Assembly: GCA_049644305.1 (NCBI GenBank)
Contig: JBARRQ010000178.1
Coordinates: forward strand, 1 to 45,715
DNA: 45,715 bases
Direction: 5' to 3'
DNA from: AC-32 sp049644305
GTDB taxonomy: Bacteria; Actinomycetota; Thermoleophilia; Gaiellales; Gaiellaceae
The notes beneath the pieces are model-generated. The model searched no databases. It was not told where the DNA came from and worked only from the letters and a program-made list of their open reading frames with translations. The translations under genes and the position numbers were made by a program. This document shows, piece after piece, positions 16,881 to 23,904 of the stretch. Numbering within the stretch: position 1 is the stretch's first letter; each line of letters starts with the position of its first letter.

Positions 16881-16984
16881 CAGTGCCTTATCTCCCCGAC
16901 CCGCACCGCGCCGTAGAAGGGCAGCCGGCGCTTGCCCTCATGCGCGTTCGTCCGGTCCGGCAAGGCTGATGGAGTGTAATCAGT

Positions 16985-17668
16985 TCAACTCGGCTGCAAG
17001 CCGAGCGCGGCGAGGAGCGCATAGAGGTCCGGCAGACGGTCCGCGATCTCGGGGTAGCGGTCGTCGCGGTCGAGCAGGAACGCCGAGCGGATCCCGGCTG
17101 CGCGGGCTCCCTCGACGTCCTCCTCAGGCGAGTCGCCCACCATCGCCGCGTCGGCCGGCGCGACTCCCAGGCGTTCGAGAACCGCCTGGAAGATGGTCGG
17201 ATGAGGCTTCGTCCTCCCGAACGCGCGCGAGCCGAGGACGGCGTCGACATCCAGCTTGTGATGAGCGACAAACTCATCCAGATCGCGCCCCGTATTCGAG
17301 ACGAGTCCGAGCTTGAGTCCCCGCCCGCGCAGCTCGGCGAGCACGGGCGTCGCGTCCTCGTACAGCTCGAAGTGCTCGGCGTTCTCCCAGGCCCTGGTCA
17401 TCGCGATCGCGCACTCGTGGGCCGAGTCGGTGTCGCCCCCCATGTTGCGGATGATCCGCTCGGTGAACGCGATCCAGATCTCCTCGTCGTGCTCGAGCTC
17501 CGGATGGCGGCGGATTCCCTCGAGCGCCTTCTCGCGCGCCTCCGAGTACCGCGCGGGGTCGAGCTCGAGCCCAAACCGCTTGCCCAGGCGGCGATAGCCT
17601 TCCGGGCCGAGCTCGGGGCCGGGACGAGCGATGGTGAAGTCGACGTCAAAGAGAACGGCTCGCAACAT
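16985..17668 (-). CDS. HAD-superfamily hydrolase
   Basis: The 227-residue protein has the four haloacid dehalogenase motifs: DVDFT with Asp8 (nucleophile) and Asp10, VSNTGRD, the lysine in GRTKPHP, and VGDSPEEDV. A helical cap lies between motifs I and II (subclass I). It is likely a small-molecule phosphatase, substrate unknown. The ATG at 17666-17668 overlaps the TGA of the phosphotransferase gene (TGATG), making it the third gene of a nitrilase-phosphotransferase-HAD operon. The seven extra upstream codons are not needed. Confidence 0.9.
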   Translation of the reverse strand: MLRAVLFDVDFTIARPGPELGPEGYRRLGKRFGLELDPARYSEAREKALEGIRRHPELEHDEEIWIAFTERIIRNMGGDTDSAHECAIAMTRAWENAEHFELYEDATPVLAELRGRGLKLGLVSNTGRDLDEFVAHHKLDVDAVLGSRAFGRTKPHPTIFQAVLERLGVAPADAAMVGDSPEEDVEGARAAGIRSAFLLDRDDRYPEIADRLPDLYALLAALGLQPS

Positions 17669-18450
17669 CAGCCTGCCTCTAGCAGCCACCGTGCGGTCTC
17701 GACGTGCGTCGCGTGGTAGTCGCCGTCGAACGCCCAGGCAATCGTCTGCCCGATCGTCCAGCCGCGAGCGCGCTCGCGGTCAAGACCGAGCTCCGAGCTG
17801 AGCCGGTTCAGTCGGTAGAGGACGTCGCGACGCGAATGGCCGAGCTCGAACGAGCGGACGATCGGCGCGACTCCGAACTCCCGCTCGCCCGCCAGCGGCT
17901 TCGGGTCGATCGCGAGCCAGGGCTCTCGCTGGGCGGCCAGGACGTTCTCGCCGTGCAAGTCCTGGTGCAGCAGCACCTGGTCGCCCTGCGACGGAGGGAG
18001 GGCCTGCAGCGCCTCGAGCGCGGCATCGAGCAGCTCGCGCTCGAACGGCCTGCCGGCGCGATCCCACGTCTCCTCGAGGTCTTGCAGCCACCACGCGGCC
18101 TCCTCCGCCAGGGGCCTGAAGGGCGCTCCTACCGGCTTCCAGAGTCGCGGCAGAAGCTCGACGAAGACGCCTAGCGCCTCCTCCTGTCCCACCTGCGCGA
18201 GCGGCGTGCCGGGCATGCAGCGCTCGATCAGCAGCGCATGGTGCTCCGGATCGCCGGCCAGCAGCCGAACTGCGCCGCCACCGTCCCAGAGCTCGAGCGC
18301 GGCCGCCTCGTGCTCGCTCTCGCGGTGCGGTCTCTGAATCTTGAGCACGGCTTCGACGCCCTCCGCGGTAACGGCGGGCACAACCACCTCGGACGCGACA
18401 CCGCCCTCGAACGGCTCGCCGAGGACAAGGCCCCAGCGCTCGGCGATCAG
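17668..18450 (-). CDS. Aminoglycoside/hydroxyurea-type phosphotransferase (APH_6_hur-like)
   Basis: The roughly 260-residue kinase-like protein has LLIERCMPGTPL (hinge), VLLHQDLHGENVLAA (Brenner-type catalytic loop with HQDLHGEN) and LAIDPKPLAGEREF (metal-binding DP motif), matching the streptomycin 6-kinase/APH(6) group. The real substrate may be endogenous; resistance is not implied. There is no ATG, GTG or TTG in frame near the family N-terminus (IAERWGLVLGEPFEGG). The CTG at 18448-18450, overlapping the TGA of the nitrilase gene as CTGA, is my preferred start; a CTG at 18462 is possible too. Confidence 0.8.
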   Translation of the reverse strand: MIAERWGLVLGEPFEGGVASEVVVPAVTAEGVEAVLKIQRPHRESEHEAAALELWDGGGAVRLLAGDPEHHALLIERCMPGTPLAQVGQEEALGVFVELLPRLWKPVGAPFRPLAEEAAWWLQDLEETWDRAGRPFERELLDAALEALQALPPSQGDQVLLHQDLHGENVLAAQREPWLAIDPKPLAGEREFGVAPIVRSFELGHSRRDVLYRLNRLSSELGLDRERARGWTIGQTIAWAFDGDYHATHVETARWLLEAG

Positions 18451-19283
18451 GTGGGGATCGGCCAGCGGTATGCGTCCGTCTGCCGGTTCTTCAGCGACGG
18501 CAGCTTGTCTCGGACGTCGAGCAGGCGCGCGCGGTCGAGCTCGGCGGAGATCACGGTCTCCTCGTCGGGGGCCTGGGCGAGCACGATCCCCCACGGGTCG
18601 ACGATCAGCGAGCGCCCGTAGCTCGGCCGGCCGGGGCGCGTTTCCCCGAACTGCGCCGGCGCGACCACGTAGTACTGGTTCTCGATCGCCCGGGCCCGCA
18701 GCAACACGTGCCAGTGGTCACGCCCGGTGGGCAGCGTGAACGCCGCGGGAACCGTGACCAGCTCCGCGCCTTCGAGCGCCAGGATGCGAAACAGCTCCGG
18801 AAACCGGACGTCGTAGCAGACGCTCAGCCCGATCGGCCAGCCTTCGCCTCTCACCACTACCGGCTCTTCTCCCGGCTCCTCGGCTTCCGACTCGCGGTAG
18901 ACGTGGCCGCCGACCTCGACGTCGAAGAGATGGATCTTGCGGTAGACGCCGAGCAGCTCGCCGTCGGGGCCGAAGACGAGGCTCGTGTTCGAAAGCTTCT
19001 CGCGACCCTCGCGCCGCTCCGAGATCGAGCCGCCCACGAGCGTGATCCCGTGGCGGCGCGCCCAATCGGCCATCGCGGCAACCGTCTCCCCTCCGTCGAG
19101 AGTCTCCGCGGCCGCATACAGATCCTCCGCCTCCCCGATCGCGTTCCACTTCTCGGGCAGCGCGACGATGTCGGCGCCGGTGGCCGCGGCTCGGGCCACC
19201 AGCCGTTCGGCTTTCTCCAGGTTCGCCGACTTCTCGGGGCCGCTCGTCAGCTGGACGCACGCAACGCGAAGCAGGTCGGACAC
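18447..19283 (-). CDS. Carbon-nitrogen hydrolase (nitrilase superfamily)
   Basis: The 278-residue protein carries the catalytic triad Glu44 (ALPEKW), Lys116 (YRKIHLFD) and Cys156 (SVCYDVRFPE). The YRKIHLFD and CYDLRFPE-type context is shared with omega-amidase/Nit2 and deaminated-glutathione amidase (Nit1), so amide hydrolysis is likelier than nitrile hydrolysis. The GTG at 19281-19283 lies 6 bases after TATCCT, giving a leaderless mRNA. It is the first gene of the operon with the phosphotransferase and HAD genes, and its promoter overlaps that of the divergent MFS gene. Confidence 0.92.
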   Translation of the reverse strand: MSDLLRVACVQLTSGPEKSANLEKAERLVARAAATGADIVALPEKWNAIGEAEDLYAAAETLDGGETVAAMADWARRHGITLVGGSISERREGREKLSNTSLVFGPDGELLGVYRKIHLFDVEVGGHVYRESEAEEPGEEPVVVRGEGWPIGLSVCYDVRFPELFRILALEGAELVTVPAAFTLPTGRDHWHVLLRARAIENQYYVVAPAQFGETRPGRPSYGRSLIVDPWGIVLAQAPDEETVISAELDRARLLDVRDKLPSLKNRQTDAYRWPIPT

Positions 19284-19289
19284 GAGGGC

Positions 19290-19299
19290 AGGATAGCTT
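19290..19299. promoter_or_regulatory. Overlapping -10 boxes of nitrilase and MFS genes
   Basis: On the minus strand TATCCT (19290-19295) ends 6 bases before the nitrilase GTG. On the plus strand TAGCTT (19294-19299) ends 6 bases before the MFS GTG at 19306. The boxes share two base pairs, so one polymerase should exclude the other. Confidence 0.5.
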
Positions 19300-19305
19300 T
19301 CGGTC

Positions 19306-20538
19306 GTGGACGCGACTACCGCGATTCCCTCGCGTGCGCGCGTGCTCCAGGCGCTCAGAAGCCGAGATTTTCGCCTGCTCTGGAGCGGCCAGGCGGTCTC
19401 GATGCTCGGGGACACCGCCTTCCTCGTTGCCCTCGGCTGGCGGACTTTCACGCTGACAGGCTCGGCGCGATCGCTCGGCTTCGTGCTCACGCTCCAGGGA
19501 GTAGGGCTGCTTTCGACGGTGCTTGTCGGGGGCGCTCTTGCCGATCGCTACGACCGGCGGGCCCTGATGCTCGTCTCCGACGTTGCGCGGTTCGGGGTCA
19601 TCGGCGCGCTCGCGGTCGTCGACGGAACCGGCCACCTGAGCATCGGCATCCTGGCGGGCCTCGCCTTCGCCGAGGGCCTGGCGACGGGGTTCTTCACCCC
19701 TGCTCTCGGCGGGCTCGTGCCATTGGTGGTCGACGAGCCTCGGCTCGGTTCGGCCAACGCGCTGATCGGGATGGCACGCCAGGGCAGCCTCCTCGTCGGC
19801 CCCTCGGTCGCCGGCCTGATGTACGGCTTCGCCGGCTCGACCGTGGTCTTCGGCTTCAACGCGGCGTCGTTCCTGGTCTCGTTCGCCTTCGTCTGGGCGA
19901 CCCGGCCTCGCATCGCCGAGCGGGAAGAGGCCCAGGGGACGCTGCGCGAGATCTTCGCGGGCTTCCGGTACGTCGCAGGTGTGCCGTGGCTCTGGCTGAC
20001 GATCTCGCTGTTCGCGTTCGTTCTCATGTTCCAGTGGGCGCCGATCCAGGTACTGACGCCGAAGCTCATCCGTGAGCACTTCCACCTGAGCGTGCGCGCA
20101 TACGGGCTGATCTTCTCGGCGCTCGGCGCAGGGATGATCGTGGGCGCGGTCACGTTCGCGCAGCTCAACCTTCGCCGCCGGCGCGGCCTGATCTCGTACC
20201 TGATCTGGATCGTCAACAGCCTGCTCGTCATCCTCTTCGCGCTCTCGCCGTGGTACCTGCTCGCGGTCGCGGCGTCGTTCGCGCGCGGCATCTGCATCGG
20301 CTTCGGCGTCACCGTCTGGGAGACGATGCTGATGGAGCTGGTGCCGCAGCGCATGCTCTCGCGTGTCGTCAGCCTCGACTGGTTCGGCTCGCTGGGGCTG
20401 ACGCCCTTCGGGCTGGTGCTCGTGGGAGCGATCTCCGGCCTCGCCGCGCCGGGGACGATCATCGCCCTCGGCGCCGGCATCTCGATCTGCATCGTCGCCG
20501 GCGGGCTACTCTCACGTCAGATCCGCACGATCGACTGA
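19306..20538 (+). CDS. MFS transporter, DHA3-like efflux type
   Basis: The 410-residue protein has about 12 membrane helices and the MFS motif GGALADRYDRRALM between helices 2 and 3. The N-terminal SRDFRLLWSGQAVSMLGD is typical of the MFS_3/DHA3 group that includes macrolide and enterobactin exporters. Substrate is unknown. GTG is the start, with an upstream TANNNT box and no ribosome site. Its TGA overlaps the ATG of a small basic gene (TGATG). Confidence 0.88.
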   Translation: MDATTAIPSRARVLQALRSRDFRLLWSGQAVSMLGDTAFLVALGWRTFTLTGSARSLGFVLTLQGVGLLSTVLVGGALADRYDRRALMLVSDVARFGVIGALAVVDGTGHLSIGILAGLAFAEGLATGFFTPALGGLVPLVVDEPRLGSANALIGMARQGSLLVGPSVAGLMYGFAGSTVVFGFNAASFLVSFAFVWATRPRIAEREEAQGTLREIFAGFRYVAGVPWLWLTISLFAFVLMFQWAPIQVLTPKLIREHFHLSVRAYGLIFSALGAGMIVGAVTFAQLNLRRRRGLISYLIWIVNSLLVILFALSPWYLLAVAASFARGICIGFGVTVWETMLMELVPQRMLSRVVSLDWFGSLGLTPFGLVLVGAISGLAAPGTIIALGAGISICIVAGGLLSRQIRTID

Positions 20539-20684
20539 TGAGCCCCATCTACTGGAAGCCGAAGTACGGCACGCGCTCGAGCCGCCACAAGGCGTGGGTC
20601 AGGCAGCAGGCGCGCCGGGAGGCCGCGCTCAAGCGGAAGCCCGGGCGCGGCTGGCTCCGCCGCCTCCTCGGCCTACGGAAGTAG
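20538..20684 (+). CDS. 48-residue basic protein coupled to the MFS gene
   Basis: Unrecognised. The frame opens with an ATG overlapping the MFS stop as TGATG and encodes a strongly basic peptide (Lys and Arg at about a third of positions) ending in a GWLRRLLGLRK amphipathic segment. The tight stop-start overlap argues for translation, but length and composition alone cannot prove it. The end overlaps the convergent secreted-protein gene by 12 bases. Confidence 0.5.
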   Translation: MSPIYWKPKYGTRSSRHKAWVRQQARREAALKRKPGRGWLRRLLGLRK

Positions 20685-21488
20685 CTTGGCCCTATCGGTG
20701 GCGAGGTGGAGGACGCCGTGCGCCCCTCCCGTCGACGTGAACGAAAGGTCGCCGTGCTGTGCAGAGAGCTCCACCGCGCGTCCACTTGGAGCGCGGGTGA
20801 TCCGCACGGCGCCCGTCTTGCCGACGGGGACGAACTGCTCGGTCTGGAAGCCGAAGACGAGATTCTGGCGAACGATTCCGAAGAGCCCCTCGCTCGGATC
20901 GTTTCCGTCTTCACCCGCGTAGACCGCGACGAGCGTCTTGCCGTTGCCGACGAGCCACCCGTTGGTGACGCGGATGCGCGTGGGGGAGAACGGCGGCGGA
21001 GCATCCGGCGGCAGGATGTGAGCCGGGCTCGGAGCGCCTGAGCGGGGAAGTCTCCGCGGACCGGCGGCGACAAGCACCGAGCGGCGTTGCGCGTTACGGC
21101 AGGGCGGGGCTTTGACCTTCACCGCGATCCGGTTCTCGCCGCGCCCGGCCGTGACTACGAGCAGCTTCTGTGGGCCGCACCAGTTTCGCCAGATCCACCC
21201 GTGAACGACCGGCGCCCAGGGCACGAGCCGCGCCGTAACTCTCCAGACGACGTGGTTTCCCCGGATACCCGGCGCGTGAATCGTCATCGGCACCGCGGCA
21301 CGCAGGTGACACGCAGGCACGACGCCGTCCGCAACCGCAAGCCGAAGTAGGACTCCGTTCTTTACAGCGCGGGGGAAGACCCCGACCGCGTAATCGTGGA
21401 CGCGGCAAGCGGCAGTCGGCGTCGCTGCAGTTCCACCCACCCCGACGAGCAACCAGGCCAACACGGCGACCAGGACGATCTTCCTCAT
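20673..21488 (-). CDS. Secreted protein of unknown function
   Basis: No family recognised. The 271-residue protein starts with a clear Sec signal peptide (about 1-22, a single N-terminal positive pair then a hydrophobic core). It contains six or so cysteines in the first 130 residues, a Pro-rich linker (about 148-170) and a C-terminal beta-rich half from IRVTNGWLVGNGKTLVAVYAG onward. Two extracytoplasmic domains joined by a linker is a reasonable reading. The 190 bases upstream hold a repeat element and then tRNA-Pro. Confidence 0.75.
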   Translation of the reverse strand: MRKIVLVAVLAWLLVGVGGTAATPTAACRVHDYAVGVFPRAVKNGVLLRLAVADGVVPACHLRAAVPMTIHAPGIRGNHVVWRVTARLVPWAPVVHGWIWRNWCGPQKLLVVTAGRGENRIAVKVKAPPCRNAQRRSVLVAAGPRRLPRSGAPSPAHILPPDAPPPFSPTRIRVTNGWLVGNGKTLVAVYAGEDGNDPSEGLFGIVRQNLVFGFQTEQFVPVGKTGAVRITRAPSGRAVELSAQHGDLSFTSTGGAHGVLHLATDRAKLLP

Positions 21489-21569
21489 ACCTCGAGTCTA
21501 AGAAGATGCCTTCAACTCCGCCTCATCGCGGCTGATGGCCAAGGCGATCGCAGCGCCCGCAGCAGTTGG

Positions 21570-21643
21570 CGGCTCCTGGAACCGCCGAGCCACGCCGCCG
21601 TCCTCAAGGAGGGGGCACGTGGGGGAACCAGGGGGTTCCCCCA
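21570..21643 (+). repeat. 74-base interspersed repeat, copy A
   Basis: Order of conserved parts: box CGGCTCCTGGAA (21570-21581), a 24-base variable spacer, box AAGGAGGGGG, 4 variable bases, then a 24-base hairpin TGGGGGAACC to GGTTCCCCCA (21620-21643). Copy B at 31069-31142 in the opposite orientation aligns without gaps: 12/12, 10/10 and 23/24 matches in the three conserved parts but only about 8/24 in the spacer. It sits between the tRNA-Pro gene and the secreted-protein gene. Confidence 0.75.
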
Positions 21644-21651
21644 CGAAGCGA

Positions 21652-21670
21652 GCGGGGACGAAGTCCCCGC
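21652..21670. other. Hairpin just downstream of tRNA-Pro
   Basis: GCGGGGACGAAGTCCCCGC is a perfect 8-bp stem with a GAA (UUC on the tRNA-sense strand) loop. It begins 9 bases after the tRNA 3' end and may help terminate or process the transcript, though no T-tract follows. It shares its loop type with hairpins at 6987 and 31191. Confidence 0.5.
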
Positions 21671-21679
21671 CACGCGCGA

Positions 21680-21753
21680 TCGGGGTGCCCAGATTTGAAC
21701 TGGGGACCTCTCCGACCCGAACGGAGCGCGCTACCAGGCTGCGCCACACCCCG
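21680..21753 (-). tRNA. tRNA-Pro (anticodon CGG)
   Basis: The 74-base cloverleaf reads on the minus strand as acceptor CGGGGTG pairing with CACCCCG, D arm GCGC/GCGC around AGCCTGGTA, anticodon arm CTCCG/CGGAG around TTCGGGT, and T arm CCCAG/CTGGG around TTCAAAT, with discriminator A. The anticodon CGG reads CCG proline codons. The terminal CCA is not encoded. It is a single tRNA, between the alpha/beta hydrolase gene and the repeat element. Confidence 0.97.
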
Positions 21754-21765
21754 AGCACGCACAGA

Positions 21766-22617
21766 TTAGCGGCTGTCCCCCAGAAAGCTCTCGACCGCGT
21801 CCGCACAGGCCTCGGGCCGCTCTCCGATCAGCAGATGACCGCAGTCTGCGATCACCCGAAGCGGCGCGCCGAGCCGCCGCGCGTATTCGAACGCGTCGCC
21901 GACGGGGAGCTGACGGTCCCGGGCACCCCAGAGCAGGAGCACGGGAGCGCGGACGCGGTCGAGGTCAGTGCGGGGATCGTCGCCAACCAGTGCCCTGGCA
22001 GCACTGCGGGTGTCCGTGTGCCGCGCATGACCTGCGAGAAACGCCTCGGCGACGTCGAGCGGGAGCGCGGCCGGATCGGCGACGCCCCAACGTCCGAACG
22101 CGAGCGTGCGCAACGCGGGCGAGCGCGCAATGAGGTGTCGGTAGGGGGCGATCCGCTTCCCGGGCTTGATCAGCCCGGTCATGGTCAGCGCGTAGCGCAT
22201 GCGGCGCGTCCCCGACGAGATGCCTGCGGCCCCGGCAAGGACGAGCGCGCTCACCAGCTCAGGCCGCCGGATCGACACGCGGAGGACGATCGCGCCACCG
22301 AGCGAGTGGCCGACGAGCGGGGCCGGGCCAAGCCTCTCGCGCTCGATCAGAAGCGCGATCCGGTCGGCATATGCATCGAGGCTCGGCGCCGCGGGAAGCG
22401 GCGCGGAGCCGCCGTGCCCCGGCAACTCGGGAACGATCACCCGCCGTCCCGGCAGCAGTAGCGGCGCCAGCCCGAGCCAGTTTGCGGCCGCTCCACCGAG
22501 CCCGTGCACGAGGACGAGTGGGTCTCCCCCACCGGCTACGAGATAGCGCAGCACGCTCCCCCGGACGTCCACGATCCGCTCCTCGAATCCGGTTAGCTCG
22601 GCCTTTGCGTCGGTCAC
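21766..22617 (-). CDS. Alpha/beta-fold hydrolase
   Basis: The 283-residue protein has the oxyanion HGLGG at 38-42, the nucleophile elbow VGHSLGG with Ser105, an acid in LLWGARDRQLP and the base His in DCGHLLIGERPE. This is the generic lipase/esterase/epoxide-hydrolase-like fold with a helical lid; the substrate cannot be assigned. The GTG at 22615-22617 is preferred; the longer frame would run through the divergent small-RNA promoter. It ends 12 bases from the 5' end of the tRNA-Pro gene. Confidence 0.88.
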   Translation of the reverse strand: MTDAKAELTGFEERIVDVRGSVLRYLVAGGGDPLVLVHGLGGAAANWLGLAPLLLPGRRVIVPELPGHGGSAPLPAAPSLDAYADRIALLIERERLGPAPLVGHSLGGAIVLRVSIRRPELVSALVLAGAAGISSGTRRMRYALTMTGLIKPGKRIAPYRHLIARSPALRTLAFGRWGVADPAALPLDVAEAFLAGHARHTDTRSAARALVGDDPRTDLDRVRAPVLLLWGARDRQLPVGDAFEYARRLGAPLRVIADCGHLLIGERPEACADAVESFLGDSR

Positions 22618-22632
22618 CCCACGCGATATTCT
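22605..22632 (+). promoter_or_regulatory. Promoter of the small RNA/leader
   Basis: TTGCGT (22605-22610) and TATTCT (22627-22632) are 16 bases apart, one of the best sigma-70-like promoters in the window. Transcription would begin near 22638-22640. The -35 box lies in the first codons of the divergent hydrolase gene. Confidence 0.6.
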
Positions 22633-22638
22633 TCGATC

Positions 22639-22738
22639 AGATGAGCGGCTCGGGGAGGCAGGACCCCTGATTCCTGCCACACAGGAAGAGGAAGCAGTCG
22701 GCAGCCCGTCCGCGCCCGAGCGCGAGGCGGGCCTTTTT
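22639..22738 (+). ncRNA. Candidate small RNA or attenuator leader, about 100 nt
   Basis: The interval runs from the predicted start to a strong intrinsic terminator. It contains a possible 9-codon leaderless reading frame (22641-22670, MSGSGRQDP), a hairpin closing with GGGG and CCCC (22652-22666), a hairpin TTCCTG/CAGGAA with loop CCACA (22671-22687), then a purine-rich stretch and the terminator. GCTCGGG at 22646-22652 is perfectly complementary to CCCGAGC at 22715-22721 in the terminator head, allowing an alternative antiterminator fold. I do not recognise a known riboswitch or SRP/6S RNA here. Independent sRNA or attenuator of the downstream gene are both open. Confidence 0.55.
22704..22738 (+). 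terminator. Strong intrinsic terminator
   Basis: GCCCG (22704-22708) pairs with CGGGC (22728-22732) and GCGC pairs with GCGC inside, with a small internal loop and CCGA at the tip, followed by TTTTT (22734-22738). It is the clearest rho-independent terminator in the window. Confidence 0.8.
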
Positions 22739-22784
22739 ATGGCCGCCGACGCGCTTGCTGCGACGCCGACCGAAGAGGAGCGAC

Positions 22785-22955
22785 ATGCCGAACCATCTGA
22801 CGCCTGACGAGCTGTCGAAGGAGCTTGGGATCGACCGGACCGAGGTGATTCGCGTCTGTGTCGAGGAAGGAATCCCGATCTACCAGGGCAAGATCGACAA
22901 GACGCTCTTCCAGGCGCACCTCCAGGCGATCGGCGCCACGCCCACCACCCACTAA
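22785..22955 (+). CDS. 56-residue helix-turn-helix-like protein
   Basis: The ATG is preceded by GAAGAGGAG at good spacing. The sequence opens LTPDELSKELGIDRTEVIRVC, a helix-turn-helix layout, followed by a GIPIYQGKIDKTLF wing-like hairpin and a short helix. This order resembles BldC/MerR-like or excisionase winged-helix domains, but I cannot name the family. It lies 46 bases after the terminator of the small RNA, so it may be controlled by read-through. DNA binding is inference. Confidence 0.72.
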   Translation: MPNHLTPDELSKELGIDRTEVIRVCVEEGIPIYQGKIDKTLFQAHLQAIGATPTTH

Positions 22956-22965
22956 CCGGCGGTCG

Positions 22966-23826
22966 TTACTTCTGAGCCGCCGCGCGCTTCCTCGGCGCGG
23001 CTTTCTTACGCGCAGCCGGCTTTGCGCCGTCGCCCGCGCCCTTCGTAGCCGCGACGCTCTTCCGCAAGGCTTCCATCAGATCGAGCACCGGCGCCTCGGG
23101 CACCGGCTCAGGCACTGCGATCTCCTCGCCCTTGAGCTTCGCTTCGAGCAGCTCGCGCAGGTTCTGGCGGTATTCGCTGTGGAGCGCCTCCGGCTCGAAC
23201 TCGCCGACCAGCCCGTCGATCAGCTGGCGCGCCAGGGCGAGCTCTCCTTCCTGCACTTCCGTCTCTTCAACCGCCTCGTCGATCTCCGCCTGTGACTTGA
23301 CGTCCTCGGCGAGGAAGAGCGTCTCGAGGACGAGCGCATCCCCCTTCGGCCGGATGAGGCAGAAGTTCTCGTTGCCGCGGATCACCATCCGGCCGATCGC
23401 AGCCATGCCGGACTCCTTCATCGCCTCCAGCAGGAGGACGTAGGGCCGGCGCTGGGCCGGGGCGGTAGCGGGGGCAAGGAAGTAGGTGCGGTCGAAAAAC
23501 AGAGGGTCGACCTGCTCGAGCGGGACGAACCGAGAGATATCGATCGCGCGCGACGTGTCGTGCTGAGCGATCGCCTCGAGATCGGCCTCCTCCACGATCA
23601 CAAACTGGCCCTTCGAGACCTCCCAGCCTTTGACGAGCTCCTCCGCGGGCACTTCCCGCTCGTGCACCGGGCACCAGCGCTTCTGCTTGATCGGCGTCTT
23701 GCACTCGCGGTGCAGCGTCCGGAAGGACACGTCAGACGACCGGGCCTTCGGCGTCGTCGCAGGCGCTAGCCCGACCGGGATCGTGACCAGGCCAAAACTG
23801 AGGGATCCGTTCCAGATAGTTCGCAT
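22966..23826 (-). CDS. ku: Non-homologous end-joining protein Ku
   Basis: Bacterial Ku forms a homodimeric ring on DNA ends and recruits ligase LigD. The 286-residue protein has the family start MRTIWNGSLSFGLVTIPV, CPVHEREVP (residues 52-60), the bridge-region motif YFLAPA and a conserved MVIRGNENFCLIRP block. The C-terminus is a Lys/Ala/Pro-rich tail, as in many bacterial Ku proteins, where it contributes to DNA and LigD binding. No ligD is in the window. A TAGACT box lies 14 bases upstream of the ATG. It ends 10 bases from the convergent small gene. Confidence 0.96.
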   Translation of the reverse strand: MRTIWNGSLSFGLVTIPVGLAPATTPKARSSDVSFRTLHRECKTPIKQKRWCPVHEREVPAEELVKGWEVSKGQFVIVEEADLEAIAQHDTSRAIDISRFVPLEQVDPLFFDRTYFLAPATAPAQRRPYVLLLEAMKESGMAAIGRMVIRGNENFCLIRPKGDALVLETLFLAEDVKSQAEIDEAVEETEVQEGELALARQLIDGLVGEFEPEALHSEYRQNLRELLEAKLKGEEIAVPEPVPEAPVLDLMEALRKSVAATKGAGDGAKPAARKKAAPRKRAAAQK

Positions 23827-23904
23827 GGGACCTGTGGATAAGTCTAGTAGGACCCGGCTGTTTCGCCGCCGCGGCAGGCTTCCCTTCTTGCGCGGCTCAG
23901 CGGG

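Noticed and set aside
14362..16916. Very long open frames (over 700 codons) on both strands across the acyl-CoA dehydrogenase and MFS genes
   Set aside because: Arg/Ala/Gly/Pro-rich shadow translations of genes with clear catalytic or transport motifs.
17668..18450. Antibiotic-resistance gene
   Set aside because: The kinase motifs fit the aminoglycoside phosphotransferase fold, but the gene sits in a metabolic operon and nothing shows a drug substrate.
21680..21753. tRNA-Pro as an attachment site for an integrated element
   Set aside because: No integrase gene and no duplicated tRNA 3' end were seen in the window.
21498..21806. Frames through repeat A and tRNA-Pro that share GEPPGSP and FQEP peptides with the frame through repeat B
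   Set aside because: The similarity follows from the DNA repeat itself, and the frames cross a tRNA gene; no start signal supports translation.
22639..22738. SRP 4.5S RNA or 6S RNA
   Set aside because: GGAAGAGGAAGCAG only loosely resembles the SRP apical motif, the invariant symmetric-loop sequence is missing, and the RNA is far too short for 6S.
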